Shown here: piece by piece, positions 1-7,729 of the stretch
How positions within the stretch are numbered: the stretch's first letter is position 1
How the letters are laid out: every line of letters starts with the position of its first letter
Virus record (IMG/VR): IMGVR_UViG_3300020410_000029
Coordinates: 1-37,783 of that record
Strand: one strand, 5' to 3'
Length of the DNA: 37,783 nucleotides
DNA from: a virus
Made by a program: the position numbers and the translations under genes
The notes under the pieces: model-generated
What the model was told of the DNA's origin: nothing
Seen by the model: the letters and a program-made list of their open reading frames with translations, nothing else
The model's database searches: none

Positions 1-273
1 AGCTGCACGAACCGCTTTTGCAGCCACAGCTAATGTTGACATTTTATCATCATACAATGCTAGCTGGAACTCCAAATCAAATATTTCAGTTCCCGTGTCA
101 GAATCCGTGTTCATTCGGGCAGTGGGGACAGACGAGATAAGGTCATAAACGCAGTACGGGTATGCCGTTCCTTTCGGTGCCAGAGACAACCATAATCCTC
201 CAGCTACATCGGTATCCAAACTATGACTAGCCCAGTTCCCGTACACCGATTCCATAACATCATGAGCCGACAT
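1..273 (-). CDS. Tail completion/neck protein (3' end missing)
   Basis: The frame opens at ATG 273 behind a strong AAGGAGGT SD and runs off the left edge of the window with no stop, so only the first 91 residues are visible. The text (MSAHDVMESVYGNW..., then LAPKGTAYPYCVYDLISS and a later FDLEFQLALYDD stretch) resembles the short tail-completion proteins (DUF3168-like) that follow the gp10-type gene in HK97-like modules. Those proteins bind the neck and terminate or connect the tail. The start overlaps the end of the preceding gene by 14 bases, consistent with co-translation. Family assignment rests on order and general pattern, so it is moderate. Confidence 0.7.
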   Translation of the reverse strand, partial: MSAHDVMESVYGNWASHSLDTDVAGGLWLSLAPKGTAYPYCVYDLISSVPTARMNTDSDTGTEIFDLEFQLALYDDKMSTLAVAAKAVRAA

Positions 274-469
274 CAAGTACCTCCTTAACTCCAAACATAA
301 GTCTGTGTCTCGAAGCTAAAATCTGAGGGATCATGATCGGCCACATCTCAGTTTCTTCTTGGACGAACTCAAGACAGAAGTCAATTATGTCTTGCTTATG
401 AACTCCCCACTCGTACTTGTCGATAAGGTCATGAACACTCGATTCTGAAAAGACTATGAGACCACTCAT
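260..469 (-). CDS. Small head-tail region protein, unknown function
   Basis: A 69-residue protein whose ATG overlaps the stop of the gp10-like gene in an ATGA arrangement and whose end overlaps the next start, so it fits the operon perfectly. It is acidic in its first half (FVQEETEMW) with no membrane segment or obvious motif. Its place between the gp10-like and tail-completion genes suggests a minor neck or tail part, but I do not recognise the family. Confidence 0.6.
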   Translation of the reverse strand: MSGLIVFSESSVHDLIDKYEWGVHKQDIIDFCLEFVQEETEMWPIMIPQILASRHRLMFGVKEVLDVGS

Positions 470-945
470 TTGCCAGTCACCACCCTCACGATTGTTGGAT
501 ACATCTCATTCAATATGGGACGCAAAAATGGTCTAGGTGCCATCTTGTTTGTCCCCAGCTCCAACGCTCTCGCATAGTTGACATGCGCTCCGATCCTAAC
601 CGTATTCTGAACTACAGCACCAACCTGAATAGACTGTTGCAATTTGCCAGTGTCCTTGTGTGGATAGTCTCCTGGCTTTGATGGCCCTGCCCTTCTTGTC
701 GACACGTTTATACTCTTCTTGACTTTGTCAGCGTACATCAAAGCGGCCAGCTTTAATCGTCTCTGGAGACCAGTGTTGATTACCGCAAATGCCTTCTTTG
801 AATGATCGACGACCTTAACTCCAGCACCAGTTGAACCCGTACCTGCGGAACCACCCTGACCTTGCAAGTATTTATCAGCCAATGCCCTTTGGCTCATACC
901 CGAACCAGCATTGGCCTTCTGAAATTCATTCCATGCACTTGCCAT
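466..945 (-). CDS. HK97 gp10-like neck/tail protein
   Basis: The 159-residue product has the hallmarks of the HK97 gp10 family. A middle region with KPGDYPHKDTGKLQQSI is followed by VRIGAHVNYARALELGTNKM and APRPFLRPILNE near the C-terminus; the 'Y-A-x-x-L-E-x-G-T' and 'A-R/P-P-F-L-R-P' signatures are typical. These proteins join the neck to the tail tube. The N-terminal ~45 residues are Gly/Ser/Ala rich (GQGGSAGTGSTGAG), likely a flexible linker. Start at ATG 945 follows GGAGACAGTAA. It sits directly after the head-tail adaptor gene, the expected order. Confidence 0.88.
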   Translation of the reverse strand: MASAWNEFQKANAGSGMSQRALADKYLQGQGGSAGTGSTGAGVKVVDHSKKAFAVINTGLQRRLKLAALMYADKVKKSINVSTRRAGPSKPGDYPHKDTGKLQQSIQVGAVVQNTVRIGAHVNYARALELGTNKMAPRPFLRPILNEMYPTIVRVVTGK

Positions 946-955
946 TTACTGTCTC

Positions 956-1303
956 CTAAACATTGTCTGGATGTGAACCCAGATACCTAGCTAATACAGT
1001 CCAGCCTCGTCCCAAGTTGCCCCATTCTACCTCGCCTGCGAACAGGTAATATTTGCCGTCATATTTGATCCTGTGATTGCTATCCATACTTGGGTCTGTG
1101 TTGAAATAAACTTTCGTATCAACCTCAAGCCCTGACCTCTGATACTCGATTGACTCCCTTGCCGACATCGGACTGATCCGTGCAGAAGTAGGGGCGCCAT
1201 CAACCGCAGCCCAAGTGACCTCCATGCCACCGGCAGAACCCCTAGTCTGAGTCTTCGCTTGTATCTCGATAGTATGAATATTTGACAGCTCTGATAAAGT
1301 CAT
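956..1303 (-). CDS. Head-tail adaptor (head closure) protein
   Basis: 115 residues beginning MTLSELSNIHTIEIQ, with a central ARISPMSARESIEYQRSG segment and a C-terminal HRIKYDGKYYLFAGEVEW. This is the pattern of the SPP1 gp16/head-tail joining superfamily, a small beta-barrel that closes the connector. The start ATG 1303 overlaps the stop of the connector gene (ATGA), with GGAG about ten bases upstream. Order (connector, adaptor, gp10) matches HK97-type phages. The family call is by pattern and position. Confidence 0.8.
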   Translation of the reverse strand: MTLSELSNIHTIEIQAKTQTRGSAGGMEVTWAAVDGAPTSARISPMSARESIEYQRSGLEVDTKVYFNTDPSMDSNHRIKYDGKYYLFAGEVEWGNLGRGWTVLARYLGSHPDNV

Positions 1304-2088
1304 CGTGTAAATGCTCCTCTGTACGAACGGTAACTGTCGAGCATACGCATAACTTGTGATGGCAAAGCTCCTCTCGAATACCCAGAGCGTTCTGCCGATC
1401 CTCCAGACACAGTGTATGAGTAATCACCTAGCGACTCACTCACGATTGCACCTGAGACAAGCCCAGCGGCTCCCGTAGAGCCGTTCAGTACAGCTTGCTT
1501 GTAGATATGCGAAACGGTTATGAGGGTCGCCAGCTTGATGTCAGAGGCGTCTGCGTCTCCACCCGTACCTGCGAGTTCATCGGATGAGTATCCCGCAGTA
1601 TAGACGACCTTGACTGTCCCATATAAACTCGGCCAGTTTCCACCGACACGAATCAATGTGCCAGACTTGCTTATTCCAAGCTGGTCATACTCCAAGAAAA
1701 ACTCAGTCCCTCTCGTCAACTCAGTATCGGCACTAAATGCACCAGAAGCCTGACCGAATCTTGCGTCATAATCCTCAAACACTTGCGGGTCAGTTGAGAC
1801 TCCAGTTGCATTGCTATCTCTAACTGGAAGATTCTTTAAGACGAGCATATTGTTGGCAGTGGCTGACCCAAAGAACACAACCTTGCCACCACTAACATCA
1901 ACCAGATTATCACGATCAGAAGACCGCCTTGTGTTGGGCAGAATCTCCGTATGTTGCTGTTGCTCAGGATCGTATCTCAGGTATTCCTTGACTGCCCTTT
2001 CAGCGTAAGGTCTGAGAGTAGTAAGCAGTGTGGGGATTGAGGACAGACCTAAGTATGCTTGGCATTCCGCATCAGTTGTTATTGCCAT
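1300..2088 (-). CDS. Head-tail connector (gp6-like) protein
   Basis: A 262-residue protein that starts MAITTDAECQAYLG and has an N-terminal helical region (LRPYAERAVKEYLRYD). A middle insert of beta character follows (GGNWPSLYGTVKVVYTAGY), then a helical C-terminus (ALPSQVMRMLDSYR). The 'V-x-Y-T-A-G-Y' segment before a helix is typical of phage gp6-like connectors that bind beneath the portal. It is longer than the ~100-residue minimal family because of the beta insert. SD is GGAGACTGAAA before ATG 2088. It overlaps the upstream membrane-protein gene by 17 bases. Confidence 0.8.
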   Translation of the reverse strand: MAITTDAECQAYLGLSSIPTLLTTLRPYAERAVKEYLRYDPEQQQHTEILPNTRRSSDRDNLVDVSGGKVVFFGSATANNMLVLKNLPVRDSNATGVSTDPQVFEDYDARFGQASGAFSADTELTRGTEFFLEYDQLGISKSGTLIRVGGNWPSLYGTVKVVYTAGYSSDELAGTGGDADASDIKLATLITVSHIYKQAVLNGSTGAAGLVSGAIVSESLGDYSYTVSGGSAERSGYSRGALPSQVMRMLDSYRSYRGAFTR

Positions 2089-2404
2089 TTTCAGTCTCCT
2101 TGATGTCGGGTATTGATAAGTCAGGATTAGCTGATCTCAGATCAAGTATCCACCTTCTCATATCGAGACTGTTCCACCGAACCTTCTGGGCTTCCTCCAG
2201 AGAAAACAGTCGCCTCTCTAAGTCATTTAGCTTCAGCCCCTGCTCTTCAAATTTCACATCTATGTGATCTTCCGCTTGCTTGAACTTGTCATTTAACCAG
2301 CTTTGGCCGGACAACGCCATAACCACACATGACACCAGAACACCAATGGGAACCAAAGTATTCTTGTTCAACATAACAGGCTTTTGAGTAGTTTGATCTG
2401 GCAT
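2072..2404 (-). CDS. Single-pass membrane protein with coiled coil
   Basis: 110 residues. A short polar N-terminus is followed by a hydrophobic stretch at about residues 17-33 (VPIGVLVSCVVMALSGQ). A charged heptad-like coiled coil follows (FKQAEDHIDVKFEEQGLKLNDLERRLFSLEEAQ), then a Trp-rich tail (MRRWILDLRSANPDL). Topology fits an N-in anchored protein with a coiled coil outside, as in inner-membrane spanins or head-gene 'coiled-coil membrane' proteins. No lysis genes flank it, so a spanin role is only a guess. The start follows GGGATAAGATC and lies close behind the preceding small gene. Confidence 0.7.
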   Translation of the reverse strand: MPDQTTQKPVMLNKNTLVPIGVLVSCVVMALSGQSWLNDKFKQAEDHIDVKFEEQGLKLNDLERRLFSLEEAQKVRWNSLDMRRWILDLRSANPDLSIPDIKETENGNNN

Positions 2405-2408
2405 GATC

Positions 2409-2561
2409 TTATCCCTTCGTCCTCATCGTATTCCTTACGCCTGTCCCCTTGCATGCCTTGCATTTCCTAGCTCGCTTTCGCTTGCTTGTCATGCACAAAC
2501 ATTTACCCACTTTCCCGCCATCAACTTGCCCTGCGTTCCTCGATCCTAAAACAGCTTTCAT
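2409..2561 (-). CDS. Small basic Cys-rich protein (possible zinc knuckle)
   Basis: A 50-residue product, MKAVLGSRNAGQ..., with four Cys in the second half (CLCM..., then KCKACKG) on a very basic background. This is suggestive of a small metal-binding or nucleic-acid-binding module. I start it at ATG 2561 because AAAGGACAAAAGG lies just upstream. A longer frame upstream would read through a terminator-like hairpin. It is four bases upstream of the membrane protein gene. No family recognised. Confidence 0.55.
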   Translation of the reverse strand: MKAVLGSRNAGQVDGGKVGKCLCMTSKRKRARKCKACKGTGVRNTMRTKG

Positions 2562-2576
2562 CCTTTTGTCCTTTGT

Positions 2577-2623
2577 AAAAATGGGGCGTGCCAACTCAAC
2601 GGCGGGCAGAGCCAACACGCCCC
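2577..2623 (-). terminator. Rho-independent terminator-like hairpin
   Basis: On the minus strand an 8-bp perfect stem (GGGGCGTG / CACGCCCC) encloses a 25-base loop and is followed by ATTTTTAC. It lies after the 2659-3225 gene and before the small Cys-rich gene. The long loop makes it a moderate rather than strong terminator. Confidence 0.6.
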
Positions 2624-2658
2624 CCATAATCGACTGGGGGCGACAGTCAGATTACAGT

Positions 2659-3225
2659 TTACGCTTCTCGTTCTGTCGCCAATGCCGCCTTTTTAGCTGG
2701 AGTCTTTTGTGCAACAGACGTATCCTCTTCGTAGGCAGTCTCAGCAGTCGCTCCCGTGTCCCAGAAGAACTTTCTGATCTTACCCTTGACCGACGATCTT
2801 ATCTCGTCCAGAGTCGGCACAGAGCCAACCACAGAACGGGCATTTCCAGCATCAATGAGTCGACGCATCCAAAACAATACTGTCTTGAACATATCCTCAT
2901 CGCATGGTGTCTCAACCTTGTCGGCTGGCTTGCTCGTGACGCTGAACACATTGCTCAAAACTGAGTTTGCTTGCTCGACCAAACTGGCGTTCTCAGGATC
3001 GCCTAATGGGTCACGAATAATCATCGTCTTTGTTTCAGTATCCAAGCCAATACACATCCCAGGAAGTGCAGGCATTTGGTTCATTCCTACCGAGCTTGTC
3101 ATACCTCTCAGACTAGGTGATGCTGGACTCCAACGTCCTCGCAAGACCTGACCAACAGGGCCGAACAGAATATTGCTGTTTGACTCATTCCCCAACTCGA
3201 TTTCTATGTAGCTTGTCATTACCAT
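2659..3225 (-). CDS. Capsid-module protein, unknown function
   Basis: 188 residues starting MVMTSYIEIELGNESNS, with a beta-rich first half (GMCIGLDTETKTMIIRDPLGD) and a helical second half (VKGKIRKFFWDTGA), ending in a basic Lys/Ala tail. It has no recognised domain. Its place, one gene after the major capsid protein and bracketed by terminator hairpins, suggests a head decoration, head-stabilising or assembly role at a level different from the capsid protein. SD AAAGGGG is nine bases before ATG 3225; an internal ATG at 3219 is also possible. Confidence 0.65.
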   Translation of the reverse strand: MVMTSYIEIELGNESNSNILFGPVGQVLRGRWSPASPSLRGMTSSVGMNQMPALPGMCIGLDTETKTMIIRDPLGDPENASLVEQANSVLSNVFSVTSKPADKVETPCDEDMFKTVLFWMRRLIDAGNARSVVGSVPTLDEIRSSVKGKIRKFFWDTGATAETAYEEDTSVAQKTPAKKAALATEREA

Positions 3226-3260
3226 CTTCTTACGCCCCTTTGTCGTAAATGCTTCTGATT

Positions 3261-3305
3261 AAAAAACGACCAGCCGCCAAACGCCATGCGCCTGACGACT
3301 GGCCG
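3261..3305 (-). terminator. Terminator after the major capsid gene
   Basis: Minus-strand hairpin with a 10-bp stem (CGGCCAGTCG pairing with CGGCTGGTCG, two G-T pairs) followed by six T residues. It lies 50 bases after the capsid stop codon, a common place for a partial terminator that boosts capsid over downstream gene expression. Confidence 0.85.
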
Positions 3306-3357
3306 ATAACTGCATACCAGTCTAGCACGCTGCGTTCATTTATTGAACATCAGCGTC

Positions 3358-4920
3358 TTAGCTTTGTGCATCAGTGATCTTAGCAGCAGCACCACCCTGC
3401 TCCAGTTGACCACCGAATCGCATGCGGACAACAACCAACTTCAGATTCTTCTGAGCCAGTTCTTTTCCACCAGTCTCAACACGAATGTTCAGACCCAAGC
3501 GACGATACATTCGGTAGTATCGAAGATTACAGAAAGCGATGTTAGCATTGCCAACGTCATTCTGAATCTTGTAGTCATGACCCAGTAGGCTGTAGTCGCC
3601 ATGAGTATTGACTTCCATACCGAATACACGACGAGCGTCAGAGCTTCCAACGGAAATGGCTCTTGCTCGCTTGTATGTAGTATCATTTGCGATGAACACA
3701 GTTCTAGCTCGGTCAGCGGCAGAACGATACTGCTTGGCAATCCCGAACATCAAACCTTCGTAGTCATCAACAGTAGCAGGCCCTGAAGAACCATTGGTGC
3801 TGGACACAGTGGTGGTTCCACTTGCGTTCAGAATACCTTGCGGTTCAGTCGTGCCGTCACCATTAATGATTTGATTGTCCAACCACTCCATGGCTTTTTC
3901 GCCATATCGCTGTGCAACCAATGCACCAATGTTTACTGGTGAATCTTCTTCAAAATCCAAACCGATTTCCATAGCACCAACTGCGTTGTAGATGGTGGTA
4001 TCGAAAGCAGAAACATAGCTGCTCGTATCGAACAAGCTGATTGCTGTTCCTTCGGCAGTTCCACTTGTGAACGATGGATTCCCTAAGCTGAAACCTTCGA
4101 CTCGTCGGCCTCGGCTGATAGGTACAACATTCACCAATGGGAACAACTCACCGTGAAGAACAGGAGTCAGGATAACAGCGTCGTCGAACACGACAGGTGC
4201 AGCTTCCAAACCACCACTGGTTGAATCGTCGATCAATGATTTGATCTCAAAATCAGACAGCTTGCGGTTGTCGATTTTAGTGGCACCATTATCAGTACCA
4301 GCTCCACCAATGACACCCGACCATGAGCAGTTACGGAACGCATATTCCATAAGCTGGTTATCATGTTCAGTCATTCGCAATGCGCGTGGTACTTGTCCTC
4401 CGCTGTTGTTCAATGCCCACTTGAAGTAAGCACCGGATACAGCTTTGTCCAACTGAGAAGGCATATCTAATGCACGCCCATAAATCTCAGCAACTTGACC
4501 AGCCTTGACGTGTCCAGCAGGATTGATTGCTGCACCCTTTGTGCTGCTATATCGTTCTTCTGCACCGATAACTCGAACGTCATCATTAGCAGGAGCTGAA
4601 GCCATCATTTTTTGCCCAACAGATTTAGTCTGTGGGGCTGCTTCTTTAACATCTTGGGAATCAAGACGGGCAGCAATCTGAGCAACTGACTTAGCCAGTT
4701 CTTCGATTGCTTCATTGCTGTCTTGCTTCTCTTCAACTTGCGGTTCTGCTACAACAGCTTCTGCCTCTTCCTTAGCGGATAGAGTAGCCAGTTGCTGAAC
4801 AGAAAGTACGCCTTCGTCGAGAGCTTTCATAGCGGCAGCTTTGAAATCCTCTTCAGAGGCATCTACTGGCACTGCGAAATTTTCGACAAGCCATGCTCGT
4901 AACTGTGGAGTCATTTCCAT
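3358..4920 (-). CDS. Major capsid protein, HK97 fold
   Basis: 520 residues. The first ~125 residues are acidic and helical (KEEAEAVVAEPQVEEKQ), like a scaffolding delta domain removed by the prohead protease. The rest carries HK97-fold signatures. FPLVNVVPISRGRRVEGFS follows a poly-acidic linker, then YGEKAMEWLDNQIINGDGTTEPQGIL, a phage_capsid hallmark for the G-loop/P-domain region, and RYYRMYRRLGLNIRVETGG near the end. Its gene follows the protease gene by 28 bases, and an AAGGAAGGATC SD precedes ATG 4920. A strong terminator follows. The capsid assignment is firm; the cleavage point is inferred. Confidence 0.95.
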   Translation of the reverse strand: MEMTPQLRAWLVENFAVPVDASEEDFKAAAMKALDEGVLSVQQLATLSAKEEAEAVVAEPQVEEKQDSNEAIEELAKSVAQIAARLDSQDVKEAAPQTKSVGQKMMASAPANDDVRVIGAEERYSSTKGAAINPAGHVKAGQVAEIYGRALDMPSQLDKAVSGAYFKWALNNSGGQVPRALRMTEHDNQLMEYAFRNCSWSGVIGGAGTDNGATKIDNRKLSDFEIKSLIDDSTSGGLEAAPVVFDDAVILTPVLHGELFPLVNVVPISRGRRVEGFSLGNPSFTSGTAEGTAISLFDTSSYVSAFDTTIYNAVGAMEIGLDFEEDSPVNIGALVAQRYGEKAMEWLDNQIINGDGTTEPQGILNASGTTTVSSTNGSSGPATVDDYEGLMFGIAKQYRSAADRARTVFIANDTTYKRARAISVGSSDARRVFGMEVNTHGDYSLLGHDYKIQNDVGNANIAFCNLRYYRMYRRLGLNIRVETGGKELAQKNLKLVVVRMRFGGQLEQGGAAAKITDAQS

Positions 4921-4948
4921 AGTTATGATCCTTCCTTAAAAAAACTGT

Positions 4949-7138
4949 TTACTCGTCAGTATATTTAGCAGTCAATCTGGCTCTTAGCTCTTTAATTGAT
5001 GCGTTCAAAACCAACTTTGTTTGACCCAAAACGCTCAGGTCATGTATGGTTGCATCGAACATTTTCGCACATAGTGCCGACGACAATTCTTCGATGCTGT
5101 GCTGAGAAGATAGTGACTGCTTGCAGCCGCAACCTCCCCCGCTGTTCTCGTCTGTTTTTTGTTCCTCGTCTTGGGCTTCTTCCTCGTCATCGCCCGCAGA
5201 CTTGTCCATGTCATGGTGGGTATTGTCCCCGTCAGGCTCTTCCTCTCCCAATGGGTCAATCTTGGTCAATGAAGAGAACCTATGACCAACCATTACGTCT
5301 GTCGGCTCGTCGCCATCATACACTTGGATCAATGCAGCAGGATCGTCTTCTGAGGCATTAAGCTCGAAGTCAGTTTCCGGTACTGGTAGCTTGCCTTCAG
5401 TGACGATCTTCGTGATCTTCCCTTGTGCCATTCCTCCGGCATTATCCCATTCGACAAAGTCCCCGACAGACAACTCATCGGCTTCTGCCTTTTCGTCGTC
5501 GTCCTTGTCTTCGTCCTCCTTGTATGGCTTCTCGTCATCGGCATGGAACGGCTTGTCTTCACTGTGAGAAAATGGCTCTTCGCCCTTAGTCAAATCCAAC
5601 CCAGACTTAACAGATACTGGACGATCATCAAACATCTTCTGCGCCCAACGCTTCACAATCGGGTCTTCAAACTTAGCCCGACTGTGCATTGTAATTACAG
5701 CGTCAGTATTGGCAGGAACACTCACTAATGACTCTTCCATAATCTCAAACTTCTGAACCTCAAAACCGGCAGGCGGGACATCAACATCCGGCTTGGCCTG
5801 TTCCGATTGCATCATCCTAAACTCCATAGGACGAAACCCGTGGCTGATCCTCAGCATTCCAGCCTCAACCATCTTGGCAGCGTCTTGTGCTAATGACCCA
5901 ATGTCGACGATTGCCGACAAGACAACAATGCCTTCGTCGTCATGCCGCAACACCTTCAACATCTTCCCTATGGGTTGTACTTGAACATGTTGCCAAAGCA
6001 GTGGCATCTTAGGGTCGATGATAGCTCCACCACTTCTCAGAACGTCATTGTCTCTGTCCTTCTTGGTGGTCGTAACTATGTTCTCCATGACCATTATCGT
6101 ACCCTTCGGCACGGCCACATCTCCTGCTTGTTTCCAATACAGAAGTCGCTCGTCGATGAAGCTCTTGAATCCACTCTCAGCAATCTTGTCCTCTTCGACG
6201 TACATCTCGTCATTTGAGTAGACAAGACGCTCGCTTGCCTTGACAGCTTCGCCAGTTAATCCCATGCCATTGCCGAACCTCTTGGCGGCAGCTTCCCAAT
6301 CACAGCAACCACTCACACTGCAATCTGCTATAGGTGCGACATACTTATCTGCCGTTGTAATCCCATGACCAAACCTTGTTTTGGGAGAACGACTCTCAAC
6401 GGCCTTGACCATCACGCTGTTGGCGGTAGTTTGACCTGCTAGGTTATCTTCCATGTCTTCCTTTCCGTATCCAGATTCATTGTCAATGTCTTCCTTGCCA
6501 TAGCCGTCTTCTGTATCCAATCCCAACTCTTCTGTGCCGTGATAAAATGCAATGGCTTTAACAGCGAACATAGCCTTTTCCTCTATGGCTTGCTCGTCTT
6601 CTTTCATTGCCCCATCCTCTTCAGTTGAATCGGCCATAGAATCTTCGCCGTCAGGATTCTTCGACTGTCTCCAGCTCCTAACTCGTGCCAGAAGTCCCTT
6701 TTCATCTTGGCCTTCAAACGGCTCAGACTTATACGCCCCTGCCTCTTCCTCAACCACATCTTCCGGCTCTGAGGCATCCTCTGTATCGTCGTCGTCTTCT
6801 TGAATCAGCTTCCCGATTTGCAAGGCAAATGGACGGCTCATATTAGGTGCTTCTGCGTCGAATCCTTCAGGCTCTTCAGGCGATCCGTACCACCTAACTT
6901 CCATAGAACCTTCCTCGAACTCCGAGTCATCACGAACACTGGCCTCATAGAAATTAGGGGTCGTCTGTAGCTCTCCGAACTTCTCGTCTACATCGCTTCC
7001 ATAAATGAAAGCCTCGACTTCATCCTTGTACCATGCGTACCAGCGATATTCCCCAGTAGGTGCATCAACCACACCGATTTTCAGATCTATGTCTTTGAAC
7101 AAAATGTCACTCTTCTCGCTTGCAGTATGACCTTCCAT
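4949..7138 (-). CDS. Prohead protease in a large multidomain protein
   Basis: 729 residues, much longer than the ~200-residue family norm. The protease domain (roughly residues 345-480) has MPLLWQHVQVQPIGKM with the catalytic His near 379, then GMLRISHGFRP, and the C-terminal block KFEIMEESLVSVPANTDAVI, all typical of U35/HK97 prohead proteases. The N-terminal ~330 residues are acidic and include repeats of GYGKED and a CSVSGCCDWEAAAKRFG patch. After the protease comes an acidic linker and, at about 552-630, a beta-barrel resembling the HVA1/DUF2945 Tudor-like domain (SVGDFVEWDNAGGMAQGKI). It ends with a Cys-rich linker and a helical tail. The protease would mature the capsid protein encoded just downstream. 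SD ACGAGGAA precedes ATG 7138. Confidence 0.88.
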   Translation of the reverse strand: MEGHTASEKSDILFKDIDLKIGVVDAPTGEYRWYAWYKDEVEAFIYGSDVDEKFGELQTTPNFYEASVRDDSEFEEGSMEVRWYGSPEEPEGFDAEAPNMSRPFALQIGKLIQEDDDDTEDASEPEDVVEEEAGAYKSEPFEGQDEKGLLARVRSWRQSKNPDGEDSMADSTEEDGAMKEDEQAIEEKAMFAVKAIAFYHGTEELGLDTEDGYGKEDIDNESGYGKEDMEDNLAGQTTANSVMVKAVESRSPKTRFGHGITTADKYVAPIADCSVSGCCDWEAAAKRFGNGMGLTGEAVKASERLVYSNDEMYVEEDKIAESGFKSFIDERLLYWKQAGDVAVPKGTIMVMENIVTTTKKDRDNDVLRSGGAIIDPKMPLLWQHVQVQPIGKMLKVLRHDDEGIVVLSAIVDIGSLAQDAAKMVEAGMLRISHGFRPMEFRMMQSEQAKPDVDVPPAGFEVQKFEIMEESLVSVPANTDAVITMHSRAKFEDPIVKRWAQKMFDDRPVSVKSGLDLTKGEEPFSHSEDKPFHADDEKPYKEDEDKDDDEKAEADELSVGDFVEWDNAGGMAQGKITKIVTEGKLPVPETDFELNASEDDPAALIQVYDGDEPTDVMVGHRFSSLTKIDPLGEEEPDGDNTHHDMDKSAGDDEEEAQDEEQKTDENSGGGCGCKQSLSSQHSIEELSSALCAKMFDATIHDLSVLGQTKLVLNASIKELRARLTAKYTDE

Positions 7139-7167
7139 GCCAGTTCCTCGTTGCAGTATGGGTATAG

Positions 7168-7202
7168 AAAAAGCCCGAACATCCGTCTTGGATATTCAGG
7201 CT
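7168..7202 (-). terminator. Strong terminator before the protease-capsid unit
   Basis: Minus-strand 13-bp stem (AGCCTGAATATCC with GGATGTTCGGGCT, three G-T pairs) with a five-base loop, followed by TTTTTC. It ends the portal-morphogenesis transcript 30 bases before the protease start. No good promoter is visible in between, so it is probably leaky or processed. Confidence 0.88.
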
Positions 7203-7237
7203 GCTTTTGTTTTTGTCATGCTCTGAACTGTATCCCG

Positions 7238-7519
7238 TCATTTATATGAAACGTGGTCAGTTATGTCAATCTTATTTAGCCCACCTTCTCTCCAGCTCAG
7301 GATAATGGTCGTGTCTCCATAGGCAGAATCCGTCTTTTTTTGAGATATGAGAGAGGCTACCAAGTCCATCGCCATTCTCTCTCTTCGCTCAATATCCTGC
7401 TTTTCTTTTTCCGTAATGCTCACTTCAGTCTTGCCCCTTATGGTTACAGTTTTCTCACCTACCGTACTCGTGGCAGCTCGGCCATCGAAGTCGATAACAT
7501 ATATCTTTTCAGTCGTCAC
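7238..7519 (-). CDS. Small head-module protein, unknown function
   Basis: A 93-residue product with a beta-rich front (KIYVIDFDGRAATSTVGEK), a charged helix (ITEKEKQDIERRERMAM) and a beta tail (TTIILSWREGGLNKID). I place the start at GTG 7519 because GGAGG lies exactly six bases upstream; the longer TTG frame overlaps a 16-bp palindrome. It sits between the morphogenesis gene and a strong terminator. No family recognised; a minor head protein is plausible. Confidence 0.6.
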   Translation of the reverse strand: MTTEKIYVIDFDGRAATSTVGEKTVTIRGKTEVSITEKEKQDIERRERMAMDLVASLISQKKTDSAYGDTTIILSWREGGLNKIDITDHVSYK

Positions 7520-7537
7520 GACAGTCCTCCAGTTTCC

Positions 7538-7553
7538 GTGCAATTTATTGCAC
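7538..7553. promoter_or_regulatory. 16-bp palindrome, copy 1
   Basis: GTGCAATTTATTGCAC is a perfect inverted repeat of 16 bp. The same sequence recurs at 17127-17142 and 32880-32895, and with one mismatch at 25640-25655. Here it ends 18 bases before the GTG start of the 7238-7519 gene, directly upstream of its SD. In RNA it would fold into a 6-bp stem with a UAAA loop. Operator and RNA element are both possible. Confidence 0.6.
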
Positions 7554-7561
7554 CAGTATGC

Positions 7562-7729
7562 CTACTCGACTACCACCTTTTCTATAGGCAGAGTTACATA
7601 ATCAGCTTGGATGTAGTCACCACCTCCATCGCTTATAAACATTGAGGCACCGAACACAACCACCTCGGCATCGGTTTCATAATCAACCTTGAACAGCTCC
7701 TCACCCTTCTGATTTATCAGTTGTATCAT
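7562..7729 (-). CDS. Small head-module protein (55 aa)
   Basis: A 55-residue frame whose ATG overlaps the stop of the morphogenesis gene (TAATG) behind GGGAGATCGGATA. The product starts MIQLINQKGEELFKVDYE and is rich in Val/Glu with no membrane segment. Spacing and coupling make it a convincing gene despite its size. Function unknown. Such tiny genes next to portal and protease genes often encode accessory head proteins. Confidence 0.6.
   Translation of the reverse strand: MIQLINQKGEELFKVDYETDAEVVVFGASMFISDGGGDYIQADYVTLPIEKVVVE

Noticed and set aside
2072-2404. Inner-membrane spanin (Rz-like)
   Set aside because: Topology fits, but there is no overlapping outer-membrane partner, endolysin or holin nearby and the gene sits in the head-tail module, so I kept a neutral call.
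2409-2627. Longer 72-residue version of the small Cys-rich gene
   Set aside because: Its first 22 codons are made from a terminator hairpin and it has no SD, whereas the internal ATG at 2561 has AAAGGACAAAAGG just before it.
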